The translations under genes were made by a program, and so were the position numbers. From NCBI GenBank assembly GCA_938084835.1, contig CALKER010000012.1, forward strand, positions 62,001 to 126,000: DNA of 64,000 nucleotides. Reading direction: 5' to 3'. Origin of the DNA: an uncultured Thermoguttaceae bacterium. Its GTDB lineage: Bacteria > Planctomycetota > Planctomycetia > Pirellulales > Thermoguttaceae. Shown here in pieces: positions 55,057-64,000 of this stretch. Below the pieces are notes generated by a model that had not been told where the DNA came from, ran no database searches, and was given only the letters and a program-made list of their open reading frames with translations. How positions within the stretch are numbered: position 1 is the first letter of the stretch; each line of letters starts with the position of its first letter.

Positions 55057-56205
55057 TCACACTTGGATAATTCCTCGGCGACAAAGCTCCAGGGCCATGT
55101 TGATCATCTCGATCATTTCCGGCGTCCACCGCCCGCCGATGTCGCCGCCGTCGGAGGCCTTGCCAATGGCCGGCCTCCCCGGCCGAAGGCGATACTCCAA
55201 TTTGGTTGGGTCAGGAAACATGGGGTCAGTACTAAAACAACAAACCCCCATACCAGGTGGATACCCTTCCACGATGTCGCTATTCTCGAGGCGATTTTGG
55301 AATATCATTTGGCGGCTCGACGCAGAACGCTGTTCGAAAACACGTGCGCTCCGACCTCACCAGCAGTAGTGAGGAGGATGCAGTAAACAAATCTGGCGGA
55401 CCGAATTTCCAAGCATCCCAGCGGTAAAAATCTTCCGCTATTCTCTTCGGACAAGAAGAGGTCCCAACCATTCCTGACTCCCGAGCTTCTGCATCTGCAT
55501 AGTAAGGGGAACCTGTGAATGACTTTTCAGACGCAGCCTAACACTTAGATGTAAGCCGTACTTTTACAGAAGCGGGTGACAGGACCATGATGCATGGTAC
55601 ATGATGCATTACTATTTCTCGGCGTTGCATGAGAAGCTAATATTAGCTGGGAATTTACGTCCGCGGCACTAATCTCCACTAGGTTTTCGAAGTCTCGTTT
55701 CTGCCCCCAGAAGGTAAGGGGCACTTTCCACGAGCCCCGTAGATGGTGAGACCTTTTTTGGTTTCGGGGACCAGAATTTGTTCATTGTAAATTTCGCTGT
55801 CTTCAATCACGATGCAATTGCCGGGTTCTGCGGCGTTGATGGCGGCTTGGATGCTGGTGAAATCGCCTTTGCCGTCTGCCGTACCACGATCCGTCGGCCC
55901 AACTTGGCGGTGGCCTTTATCAGTTCGCCAAGGGGCGGTTGGCGGGCCGCATCCAGCCCCAGCGCGGCGTCCGCACTCTCGCTCTGTAGCCGCTCTGCCG
56001 GTGGTTTCACATCATGCAACTCCCGCTTTTTGTAGAGCTTGACTGCCTCAGCATAGAGCTTTTCCGCCTCCGCTCCCGAGTCGGCGCCATCGTCGCTCCC
56101 TCCTTCATCCTGTCTGCCAGCGCAGCTTCCCCATCTTTCACCAAAAGTCCCCCACCAGCTTGATCTTATCCTCTCCCCACTTCTAAAGTCGCTCCACACC
56201 CCCAT
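55057..56205 (-). pseudogene. eroded parallel beta-helix (pectinesterase-like) protein
   Basis: The minus strand carries one protein in pieces. At 55890-56205 a frame encodes a charged helical linker (KLYAEAVKLYKKRELHD) and GELIKATAKLGRRIVVR. The continuation DGKGDFTSIQAAINAAEPG then VIEDSEIYNEQILVPETKKG and LTIYGARG lies in another frame (about 55880-55720); loss of one base near 55883 explains the switch. This matches the start of pectin methylesterase-type beta-helices. After about 400 bases of debris, 55308-55057 gives a tail (DPTKLEYRLRPGRPAIGKA, then DGGDIGGRWTPEMIEMINM) like the end of such helices. Boundaries are approximate. Confidence 0.6.
55584..55608. repeat. palindrome with partial direct copy
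   Basis: ACCATG/CATGGT around ATG (55584-55598) is a perfect inverted repeat. ACATGATGCAT follows 55599 onward as a partial direct copy of its centre. It looks operator-like, but no intact gene lies beside it. Confidence 0.35.
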
Positions 56206-57235
56206 TTAAGACGCTCCACACTCCCCGAAAACTTGCTAATTTTTGAAACTTAATCGGCCACAATCCCCGCGATTTGACGATTCTAGCCCCTCGTTTCCGG
56301 AGAAAAACTGCGTCATATTACAAAATCCCCTCATCATTCCGGGCTGGCTCCCTCGTTGATCCTTACCCATTTCGAAGCCGAACTTGGCCCCACATCCCTT
56401 GCTCTCAACATGGAAGCGGCCATTTTCAAAAACCAGCCGCATCGGGCACTCCCCGGCTAGCCTCTTCTCTTCTCGCGGCGCGGCACCGTTTGCGGTCCTT
56501 TTGACTGGCCCCGTTCCACCCTTTTGTTGCTCATAGCCCGAGATATTCATCACCCTACACAAGCACGCCATCCCTTTAATAGACGGGTATCACTATTTGC
56601 GACAGGGTCCCGGAGCTCTTACCGTGTGCTTATGTCGTCCACATTATGCCGTTACCGCTAAAGAGCCAACCAACAAATTCATCCATCAAAAAAAGAGGCA
56701 AAATGTTCGCATCAAAAACTTGTTCAGATCAAAAACGCAGCCACACCGACCCCGCACCCGCATTCCAGCTAGACTCCCATTGCAGGATTACATCCGTTTC
56801 GCCTTCTTTGTGCGAAACAAACTGCTGATGGGCACTTCGACCGGCTTAACAAGCCGCTGAGAAACCAAGATTGGAAAAGCAGACCAGATGCCTCCCAATG
56901 GACACGACGACAAAAGTCTGCTGGACTGCTCGTGCGGGAGGAGATTGGCCCGGATGTCCACACACTCAAGGGGAAACGCGACTCGACGTCGCTACCTCCC
57001 GCAACGTGTGTATCTTAGACGCAAATGGCTGCAGAAAGCCGAGGCAAGCTGCGGCCACCTTTCGCTCCGTGGGAATATCGCGCCGCCGCGGGGAGAAAAG
57101 AATATCTGTTACCCCCAAGTTGACTCGGGTACTTGCCCCCGTATGCGAATTTCGCAGAGCCCAAAGAAATTACTCTTCAACACAGGATCCACAATGCCGG
57201 CCTAAATAACGGGAAGATTCTGTGGAGTGAATTTT

Positions 57236-59419
57236 TTAGCCTGAAGAGCTCGCCACAAGTGCCGGTTTGTCACATTGTTGTCCGGACTGAAGAGACCGTG
57301 CACAAAGCTCCAAGGTCACCAGAAATCTCCCTGCGGTGTCGGGGAGGATCTGCCAGTGCGGAACTACTGCCACGGATTGGTAAACGAGCTCGAAGCCGGC
57401 TTCCGAGCCATTGACCGTGCCTACCGGATACGTCCAAATGCCCCCTGGTCGGCTTAACCGTAAACAAAGATCCAGGTTGAGCCATTGATCCACAATAGTG
57501 ATTTCGGTTTGGTGCGGCAGGTCCAGGACGCTCCCCAGGTCACCCAGTTGTTCACCCTCTGGAGAGCGATAAAAGCGATCCGGCAACCCTGGCGGCATTC
57601 CCGCGAAGTTAAACTCCACAGCAAACTCCCAGGGGCACTCTGGAGGAAGGTTTTCCAACAAATAGGCCACTTCCAGCGTGGGACTACCGGCGGAGAGAGT
57701 GATTGCCTTTGAGATCCGCACGATCTGCCCCGCCACTAAGGCATCGCGGGTCATGAGGAGTCGCACTCGATCCGATCGCCGTTGCACCCGAGCCTGATAT
57801 TCTCCACTTGCGGAATCGCCAAGCAGCTCAATCCTCTGGGCCGCTAGATTCTCCGCCTTTTGCCCGAGGGGCAGGAATAAATCAACAAGCGCTTTCCGCG
57901 GATAAAGATCATACACAAGTGCCTTGTCGAGGCCTTCCTGCTTGAAAATTACCAAGTCGTGAATGCTGGCCACCTCGCTCGAGCGAGATTGTGATTTATG
58001 CCGAATCTTTTGGTGGTATGCTTCCGGGCGCCGGGTGAATGTCCCCAAAAGATTGTGATGGATATTACGAATGTCGAGTTCATAAATGTGGCCGCCGGCT
58101 AAGGGCGCTATATAGACGGCAAGCTTGTCGTTAGCTAGTCGAACTTCTGGCCGAGCATCGAAGTTAAAATCGGCAACAACATCTTCCACCCAACACTCCG
58201 GTTTTCCCTCTGCCTCATCGAGGAACTGTTCCGCCAAAATCAGATGTTGAAACACAGCATGCCGCAAATGCGGCAAGTAAATTCCCCCGAAGGCTCCGTG
58301 CCAATAGGCACAATTGCACTGGGCACGGTAAAGTTCCTGACGAGCCCGGTGTAGTGCTTCAGTTCGCGCGGCGTCCACGCTTTGAGTTTCTGCCCGCTGC
58401 AGGCGGTGGCTAACTTCCATCATTCGAGAATACATCTCGTTTGATTCTGGGTATTTGACCCGGAAATTGCGCCAAAATCCCCCACGAATGAACGGCCGGA
58501 GTCGCGCCCATCGACTACTGCCGGTAAACTCGTGGGCAATTGCCTCCAGCTCCTCCTGCCGTTTCGGCGGAAGAGCCCACTCCGTCATTTCGCGATAAGA
58601 GCAGTCCGGAAGGTAGACCCTCCCCAAAGGCGGAACGGCTTGAAAGGCCTCACCCAGGGTGCACACTTCAAGCCAGTCGGCATTATCCACAAGAGCAGAG
58701 AAAAATCGCTCCAGCCACTTATCCTGATAAACGTGCTTATACGTGGTGGGCCAAGAGCCAAACTTCTCGCCATCATCACCGAAGACAACCACCGCTTTGG
58801 GATGCCGTTGCCCAATTTCGCGAAGATAAGCCAGAGTTTCCTCCGGATCACGGAAGGGGATGGTGTATCGCAGCCGTTCACTGCCAGGGAAGACAGACAT
58901 GATGCGCCCTTCGTCCTCGGTGATGTAATGCCCGAAGAGCTCTTCTTCGTCCAGTCCCGCGCTTTTGAAGTGGAAGTCATCAAGCACGGTATATCGGATC
59001 CCGGCGTCCACAATATCGCGAGTGAAGGCCTGTTCCCACACCCGCTCCGCTACCCACATTCCTCGGACAGTGGTTTGAAATCGTTGTTCCAAAAATTCGC
59101 GATAGGCGGCGATTTGCCCAATTCGATCGCACGTAGGAATCATGGCCAGGATTGGCTCGTAAAAGGCCCCGGCGATGATCTCAATTCGGCCGCCCTTCAC
59201 TAAGGCGTCTACCCGCCTGAGATACTCTGGATGATGGTCATCAAGCCACTCGAAAAGGGGGCCACTGATGTGGAGGCTAATTCGCAACGGCGTGAAATTC
59301 TCAAAAACCTCAAGAAAAGGCAGATAACTTCGTTGGTAAGCGTCTTCAAAGACGTGGTCGAAATTTCCCACCGGCTGATGATTATGGATCAGAAGGACCA
59401 GTCGCACTGGGCGAAACAT
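57236..59419 (-). CDS. GH57 4-alpha-glucanotransferase/alpha-amylase-like enzyme
   Basis: 727 residues of the glycoside hydrolase family 57 type typified by Thermococcus 4-alpha-glucanotransferase. Motif 1 is LLIHNHQPVGNF at the N-terminus. The nucleophile should be E125 in GMWVAERVWEQ, and the acid/base aspartate is in VFGDDGEKFGSWP (about D215). The barrel with helical part (to about 400) is followed by a large beta-sandwich domain (about 420-710; PLAGGHIYELDIRN, then GGIWTYPVGTVNGSEAGFELVYQS) as in that subgroup. No signal peptide, so cytoplasmic. It remodels alpha-1,4-glucans. Last gene of the glycogen cluster, 368 bp after galT. Confidence 0.9.
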   Translation of the reverse strand: MFRPVRLVLLIHNHQPVGNFDHVFEDAYQRSYLPFLEVFENFTPLRISLHISGPLFEWLDDHHPEYLRRVDALVKGGRIEIIAGAFYEPILAMIPTCDRIGQIAAYREFLEQRFQTTVRGMWVAERVWEQAFTRDIVDAGIRYTVLDDFHFKSAGLDEEELFGHYITEDEGRIMSVFPGSERLRYTIPFRDPEETLAYLREIGQRHPKAVVVFGDDGEKFGSWPTTYKHVYQDKWLERFFSALVDNADWLEVCTLGEAFQAVPPLGRVYLPDCSYREMTEWALPPKRQEELEAIAHEFTGSSRWARLRPFIRGGFWRNFRVKYPESNEMYSRMMEVSHRLQRAETQSVDAARTEALHRARQELYRAQCNCAYWHGAFGGIYLPHLRHAVFQHLILAEQFLDEAEGKPECWVEDVVADFNFDARPEVRLANDKLAVYIAPLAGGHIYELDIRNIHHNLLGTFTRRPEAYHQKIRHKSQSRSSEVASIHDLVIFKQEGLDKALVYDLYPRKALVDLFLPLGQKAENLAAQRIELLGDSASGEYQARVQRRSDRVRLLMTRDALVAGQIVRISKAITLSAGSPTLEVAYLLENLPPECPWEFAVEFNFAGMPPGLPDRFYRSPEGEQLGDLGSVLDLPHQTEITIVDQWLNLDLCLRLSRPGGIWTYPVGTVNGSEAGFELVYQSVAVVPHWQILPDTAGRFLVTLELCARSLQSGQQCDKPALVASSSG

Positions 59420-59787
59420 GATCGTTTACTTTATGCTTGCTGACAAAACAGGAATCCGGAATCTTTTTCCGCTACCGAGCTTTCCATTCGCGCATCGTCG
59501 CCACTATCGCCTGACACCCGTGCCGCCCGGTCTGCGCTTTGAGCACGGCCGCAGCAAACAAAGCGACTGTTATTTTGGCACGACCGATACATTTTTGCCA
59601 ACACGACCGACGCCCCAGCGGGCGGGATGTCGTACCTGTGCCAAGCGGAACCAGCCACCGCGCTTGCCTATGCGTATGCACAAAGGTCCTCAATCCAGCA
59701 AAGAGTGCTCAAAGTTTTCGAACCTGGCTAACTTTGTGTGGCCGTTCTATTTTCTCTAATCGAATCATATTTCGCCGACTGTTTAGA
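59420..59787. other. intergenic region, no gene seen
   Basis: It lies between galT and the 727-residue GH57 gene, both on the minus strand. It must hold the GH57 promoter if the gene is not read from galT. Confidence 0.5.
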
Positions 59788-60819
59788 TTATCCAGCCGAA
59801 ATTTTTTCAGGTTCCCACATCTCGATTTCCACTTCCCGAAGGAATCGTGCAGCCTCTTCCGGTGGTACGGGGTTGATGTAGAACCCTGTTCCCCACTCGA
59901 ATCCGGCAGGCCGCGTCAAGCTTGGCATGATCTCGATGTGCCAGTGGTAGTGCGGCAAAGCGTGGGTATCAAAAGGAGCCGTATGCAAAATGTAATTGTA
60001 TGCCGGGCGATCCAGTGCTGCTTCGATTTTCATGATCACTGTTCTCAGAATGCTAGACAAATCCTCGACTCCTGCCGGCTGAATGTCCTCAAAATGGCTA
60101 CTGTGCACTTTGGGAAGGATCCACGTTTCGAAGGGGAACCGGCTCGCGAAAGGACAGAAGGCCACATAGGTTGGGGAATCATGGACCAGCCGCTTTTCCG
60201 TCGCCAGCTCTTGCTGAATCATGTCGCAATAAACGCACCGGCCTCGATAATTGAAGAATTCAAGGGAACCGGTCATTTCTTCCCAGACGTTGATCGGAAT
60301 GATGGGCGTGACGATCAGTTGGCTGTGGGTGTGTTCCAAAGAAGCCCCGGCTGCAGCCCCCACGTTCTTAAAAATCATCCCGTAGACCAATCGGCGGTCC
60401 CGCTTCAAGTCGGTCAGCCGATCTCGATAGGCCCACAGCACCTCCTGCAATTCCCCTTCGCTGAGCTCGGCAGTGCTGATGAGGTGGCGTGGGGATTCGA
60501 CAATAACTTCATGGGCTCCCACCCCTCGCATCATGTCGTAGATACCCTCCCCCCGCTTGTTCAGATCCCCCTCGATTTCTAGCGCCGGAAATTTATTTGG
60601 CACAACGCGAACCCGCCAACCCGGCCTATTCGGGGAACTTCCGGGCCGTCGATAGGCAAGAATCTCCGGAGGCGTCTTGTCTTCTTGGCCTTCGCATAGG
60701 GGACAAAACGCACTGGGGCGGCGGACTGGCGAGGTATCGAAATCATGCGGCCGCCGTGCTCGGCTCTTAGCGACAATAACCCACCGGCCCACAATCGGGT
60801 CTTTACGTAGGTCTGGCAT
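59788..60819 (-). CDS. galT: galactose-1-phosphate uridylyltransferase
   Basis: 343 residues of the GalT branch of the HIT superfamily. It transfers UMP between UDP-glucose and galactose 1-phosphate. The N-terminal [18 protein letters not shown], a zinc-type [24 protein letters not shown], and the active-site [11 protein letters not shown] (His-x-His-x-Gln; Thr in place of the usual Pro) are visible, as well as [12 protein letters not shown]. The ATG at 60819 has GGAAAGGA 6 bases upstream; the ORF start 90 bases earlier is not credible. In a cluster with glycogen synthase and GH57 enzymes it may supply or use glucose 1-phosphate and nucleotide sugars for glucan metabolism. Confidence 0.93.
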   Translation of the reverse strand: MPDLRKDPIVGRWVIVAKSRARRPHDFDTSPVRRPSAFCPLCEGQEDKTPPEILAYRRPGSSPNRPGWRVRVVPNKFPALEIEGDLNKRGEGIYDMMRGVGAHEVIVESPRHLISTAELSEGELQEVLWAYRDRLTDLKRDRRLVYGMIFKNVGAAAGASLEHTHSQLIVTPIIPINVWEEMTGSLEFFNYRGRCVYCDMIQQELATEKRLVHDSPTYVAFCPFASRFPFETWILPKVHSSHFEDIQPAGVEDLSSILRTVIMKIEAALDRPAYNYILHTAPFDTHALPHYHWHIEIMPSLTRPAGFEWGTGFYINPVPPEEAARFLREVEIEMWEPEKISAG

Positions 60820-61389
60820 GGTTGTCCTTTCCTTTGAGATTGTCGCAATTTTTTCTCGCTGATTGCTTCTCCTTATGTGTCCCAGCCGTTGGCACATGCT
60901 TGAGCTCACCAGGCGGGCGCAAGATGTCGTAGGTATTAAAGAAGGAGGTTTGCAAAAGTCCCTTACTATTAGAGACGTCTTGTAGAGACGTCTTCCCGGC
61001 GGTCATCGAGAGAGGTTCCCCTCCGCAAATACCTCCTCCAGTGCGCTCTGGAGGCCTCCCGGTGCGAGCCACCGATTTCATCGAACGGTTGCGACTTTGC
61101 CCTGTACTTCCTCGAGGGGCAATGATCTGGGGCAACACCGCGCGTGTCGCGCAGCTGGAGAACTGTTCAGGAACGCGCTCCCTGAGGCATGAGCCTACTA
61201 CTAACTTCCCCACCGTTGCGCCAATCTACCGAGCTTAAAGGGCTTCTTTTCGGTTCTTCCCACATTGGGAAGACGACGGAGCGGCATCTTCTGCTGGCCA
61301 GGGGCGGCAGTTCAAGCAAGAGGAGTCAATTTCGTCCCGATATCCCATGGGCCCAGCGCGTTTGCCGTAAAGGCGCCGTGGGCGCCTCC
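60820..61389. other. 570-bp gap between two GH57-cluster genes
   Basis: No gene is supported. It contains a 13-bp tandem duplication (60970-60995, TAGAGACGTCTT units) and a perfect 7-bp hairpin CCTCCAG/CTGGAGG at 61035-61054 with no T-tract on either strand. Confidence 0.5.
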
Positions 61390-63585
61390 TTAAGCTTGCC
61401 ACATGATGAGCTCAAACTCTGGTGGCGGAACGGTAGTGTCGATGACCCCTTCTGTGGGGACGCGCTCCACCGCGCGTTGTCGATGCTTGAGCTCTGCATA
61501 GAAGTGAACCGGGTCCCCCGTAGTGGCCCCAAGAGTTCGCAAAGGAATGGCAATTTCCAGGATCTGGTCGGCGGCAACTTCTACTTGAGCCTCACTCTGC
61601 GTGGATTTGCTGCGGACCACCGTGGCGGTGGGACGCCGGTGACTTACGTCCGTGAGGATCAGCTCTACATCCTTTGGTTGCACGAAAATGATTCGGAGGA
61701 GGTCAACCTGCGCGAAGCGTTCGCGGACCGGGCCTCCGCGGCTATCGATTCGCAAACAAAAGCGATCCGTACCAAAGCCAAAATAGATGGAATCGACCAA
61801 CCCTTCCGAGGCCAAGGACATAGCCCCGCGGCTGCCGCGCGAAACATAACGACCAGCGTTTATCCACTCGAAGTAAGTCTGGCGGCCATCCACTTTCACG
61901 TTCAGGAGGCTTGTAGGCTGTGTATGAGTCTGGACTTTTCTTGCCATTTTAATAGGTTGGGAAAGCTCAGGCGGGGCTGTTTCGCCAAGCGCGGTGTACA
62001 CGTTCTGCAGGTGCTTCCGGAAGAGCCGATCAAACAAACCATCTTGAGCCGAGCTGTGGGAATCTCCGAACCACCAAAACCAATCACTACCTTCGGCGAT
62101 GTACAATTCTTCCCAAGCTTGGCGAAGCCTCTCCGCCGGCACGGAGCTATGGTGGGACTTTTCCACAAGAAACCGGCGAGTGTCATAAAGCAGATCCCAG
62201 GCCCGATTACATTCGGGATGCCCAATCCAGATGCCGAAGTTATGTTGGATCCAGCTTCCGGGAAAAAGGTGGTTCAGTTTGTCTGTAGCCGGATATCGCT
62301 GAAGGTAATCCTCAAGCCGCATAGGGGTGATTTTCGGATGGGATAAAACGCGCCTGTACAAAAGGCGAAGGAAGTCAACTCCCTGATTGGGGTAGTATTC
62401 CCAGCAATTTTCGCCATCGAGGATAATGGGCAGAAGCGTAGGGCGATGTCCGGCATTCCCGCTTGTGGCGCGGCCGATCGCCTCCACTTTGCCAATGAAA
62501 TCTGCCACAGCCTCTTCCGCCGAACAGCGTTGATAATGAAATCCAATGAGGTCACTCATGGCATGGTCGCGGAAAACAACTTGCAATTGACGACCCGCCT
62601 CCTCCACTCGCCAAGGGCGATAAAGCATTTCCGGATTGCGATGATAGCCATTACCATCGCGGGAGATCCACCCGTCAGTGGAGCAGGAAAGAATCTCCTC
62701 GTCGGTGGCAATCCACCAGATGCCAGCATCGGCGACTAAAGGGATCATGGCTTGGCACACCGAGCCTTCCGAAGGCCACATGCCTCGCGGCCGGCGGCCG
62801 AAGATTTTCTCATGAAAGGCCACCGCCCGGCGGATATGCTCGGCAGCATCCTCAGGGTAACCGTCCAAGTGCTGGGGCAGAAACACCTCGGGCATAGCTC
62901 GGCGGGCGAGTCGCTTGTCGATCAGAAGCGGCAAGATGGGATGGTAAAACGGGGTGGTGGTCAACTCGATTTGACCCCGGTCTTCCAGCTCTTTGTGCAA
63001 GGGAATGACTTCCCGCAGAATTTCTAGCTGTTTGGCAAGTAACCACTGCTTTTCTTCCTCAGTGTAAAGACGTCCCTTAGCCCGAAATTGTGCCAGCCCC
63101 GGATCTCGTTCGAAGGCTAACGGATGGAACCACACCAGGTTGGACCACACCTGAAGGTCGATAATGTCACGCTTAGTGAATCGTTTACGAGCTCGCTCCG
63201 GAGGATCGACGAAAAAACCCCGCTTCTTATAAAGCTCAAAGTATCGCGGATAGGGGCGAATCATGTGGTCCGGGTGGACCAAAAAGAAGTTGTCTAGCAT
63301 CCAATGGAAGTCTTCCTCAGATAAGCCGTCGGCAGGTGTCCGTGAAATTCGCAAATGCGTATCGACATGTCCTTGCTCCGTGTACGCTTGAATCTGGACA
63401 AGAAGACTCGGTACCAAGTTAATGGTGGCCCGCATTTCCGGAATTTCTTTCAAAAGCATCGCCATACCCCAGTAGTCCTTCACTCCGTGGAGGCGGACCC
63501 AGGGCATGGGATTTTCCTGACCCACATCGTCAGGATAGTAAGGTTGATGCTGATGCCAGAAGATGGCCAGCGCGACCTCGTGCAT
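61390..63585 (-). CDS. GH57 glycoside hydrolase (amylopullulanase/alpha-amylase-like)
   Basis: 731 residues from the ATG at 63585, which has AAAGGA 8 bases upstream; the frame runs 54 codons further up but that part looks non-coding. Motif 1 is ALAIFWHQHQPYYPD. The nucleophile glutamate is in RGMWPSEGSVCQ, and the acid/base region is PIILDGENCWEYYPNQG. SDWFWWFGDSHSSAQDGLFDRLFR is typical of the GH57 group around archaeal amylopullulanase. A C-terminal beta domain (about 580-730) follows. No signal peptide, so probably intracellular, acting on stored glucan. It lies just downstream of the glycogen synthase gene. Confidence 0.88.
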   Translation of the reverse strand: MHEVALAIFWHQHQPYYPDDVGQENPMPWVRLHGVKDYWGMAMLLKEIPEMRATINLVPSLLVQIQAYTEQGHVDTHLRISRTPADGLSEEDFHWMLDNFFLVHPDHMIRPYPRYFELYKKRGFFVDPPERARKRFTKRDIIDLQVWSNLVWFHPLAFERDPGLAQFRAKGRLYTEEEKQWLLAKQLEILREVIPLHKELEDRGQIELTTTPFYHPILPLLIDKRLARRAMPEVFLPQHLDGYPEDAAEHIRRAVAFHEKIFGRRPRGMWPSEGSVCQAMIPLVADAGIWWIATDEEILSCSTDGWISRDGNGYHRNPEMLYRPWRVEEAGRQLQVVFRDHAMSDLIGFHYQRCSAEEAVADFIGKVEAIGRATSGNAGHRPTLLPIILDGENCWEYYPNQGVDFLRLLYRRVLSHPKITPMRLEDYLQRYPATDKLNHLFPGSWIQHNFGIWIGHPECNRAWDLLYDTRRFLVEKSHHSSVPAERLRQAWEELYIAEGSDWFWWFGDSHSSAQDGLFDRLFRKHLQNVYTALGETAPPELSQPIKMARKVQTHTQPTSLLNVKVDGRQTYFEWINAGRYVSRGSRGAMSLASEGLVDSIYFGFGTDRFCLRIDSRGGPVRERFAQVDLLRIIFVQPKDVELILTDVSHRRPTATVVRSKSTQSEAQVEVAADQILEIAIPLRTLGATTGDPVHFYAELKHRQRAVERVPTEGVIDTTVPPPEFELIMWQA

Positions 63586-63750
63586 CCTTGCGTTCCTTTC
63601 AGCCTCCGTGTGCACCTGGCTTTTCTTGCACTTTTCGGTTGGACAACGGTGTGGTGAAACTTTTTCGAATCGATCGATAGCTGGGAACTGGTCTTCGCCG
63701 GAGAGCCGAATCTCCTTGGTAACTCGAACAACTACCGCATGAGACACCCT

Positions 63751-64000
63751 CTAAGCGCCCCGGCGGCGCCGCCGGATCCAATCATAAAGCTCCACATACT
63801 GGCGAGCACTTCGATCCCAAGAGAAGTCCTGTCGCATCCCAGTTCGAGCAAGCTGCCACCACAGGTCTTTATCGTCATAAGCCCGGATAGCACGCTCGAG
63901 GCCATCGGCAAGTCCTTCTACCGACGGTTCGGTGAAGGCAAACCCGGTAGCGGACCCGGCGCCGATATTTTCGGGTGTGGCGTCAATCACGGTGTCTTTT
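63751..64000 (-). CDS. glycogen synthase-like glycosyltransferase, C-terminal end only
   Basis: Partial, cut by the right window edge. The last ~82 residues begin KDTVIDATPENIGAGSATGF, then EPSVEGLADGLERAIRAYDD and MRQDFSWDRSARQYVELYDW: the C-terminal nucleotide-sugar-binding domain of GT5 glycogen synthase (GlgA). It would extend alpha-1,4-glucan from ADP- or UDP-glucose. Its place upstream of GH57-galT-GH57 in one direction supports a glycogen role. A GT4 enzyme is possible from this fragment alone. Confidence 0.8.
   Translation of the reverse strand, partial: KDTVIDATPENIGAGSATGFAFTEPSVEGLADGLERAIRAYDDKDLWWQLARTGMRQDFSWDRSARQYVELYDWIRRRRRGA

Larger units (their letters stand above)
54098..57235. 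other. 3.1 kb gene-poor stretch with a beta-helix gene fossil
   Basis: No intact gene is supported. It contains a 14-bp tandem duplication (54338-54365), the fossil at 55057-56205 and a palindromic site at 55584-55608. The minus frame at 56236-56571 (with MRLVFENGRFHVESKG) might be a further scrap of a gene. Confidence 0.55.

Noticed and set aside
58532-59203. 223-codon plus-strand frame
   Set aside because: Antisense to the GH57 gene, in which all catalytic motifs are present.
61189-62346. 385-codon plus-strand frame
   Set aside because: Antisense to the second GH57 gene; no family resemblance.

Overview
The window reads as chromosome of a free-living, diderm, moderately GC-rich bacterium. 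The best guess is a planctomycete, possibly a thermophilic Thermogutta-like member of the Pirellulales. That placement is inference. It rests on many exported carbohydrate-active proteins of unusual architecture, FG-GAP proteins, Tat-type signals on TIM-barrel proteins, lipid A genes (lpxD, lpxI), a lysS-lolC-lolD run, two GH57 enzymes and a methanogen-type Hdr/Mvh module. I see no rRNA, transposase, prophage or intact CRISPR-cas locus.

Layout. 0-5.3 kb: a possible gene tail at the left edge, a DhnA-like aldolase, a 1.2 kb gap with a decayed 61-bp-period repeat block, then lpxD and lpxI. 5.7-13 kb: Tat-type amidohydrolase, large secreted glycoside-hydrolase-like protein, glpK, ilvE. 13-18.4 kb (minus): lysS, lolC, lolD, the two Lol genes carrying long disordered segments. 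19.6-26 kb: secreted TIM-barrel protein, initiator tRNA, a GH88 and a heparinase II/III-like lyase. 27.3-35 kb (plus): hdrC-hdrB-hdrA-mvhD-mvhG-mvhA, the metabolic centrepiece. 35.5-40.2 kb: two FG-GAP proteins, the first broken by an in-frame stop, and a disordered membrane-anchored protein. 40.3-48.3 kb (minus): gltX, glnS, a Tat-type TIM-barrel protein, a PfkB kinase and a secreted barrel protein with an inserted jelly-roll domain. 48.3-57.2 kb: gene-poor, with tRNA-Ala(CGC), a sialate O-acetylesterase pair and two gene fossils (membrane-anchored TPR protein; parallel beta-helix protein). 57.2-64 kb (minus): glycogen/alpha-glucan cluster of glycogen synthase (end only), GH57, galT and GH57.

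How the genes work together. Exported hydrolases, lyase and esterase would release sugars from acidic or acetylated polysaccharides. GH88, PfkB kinase, GalT, glycerol kinase and the GH57/GlgA set would process and store them. The Hdr-Mvh module would couple H2 to ferredoxin and to a second acceptor by flavin-based electron bifurcation. The most notable leads are the Hdr-Mvh module with complete active-site motifs, several short intergenic blocks with 60-61 bp periodicity resembling worn-out type I-E-like CRISPR arrays, paired disordered expansions in LolC and LolD, and the nonsense codon in an otherwise intact FG-GAP gene.
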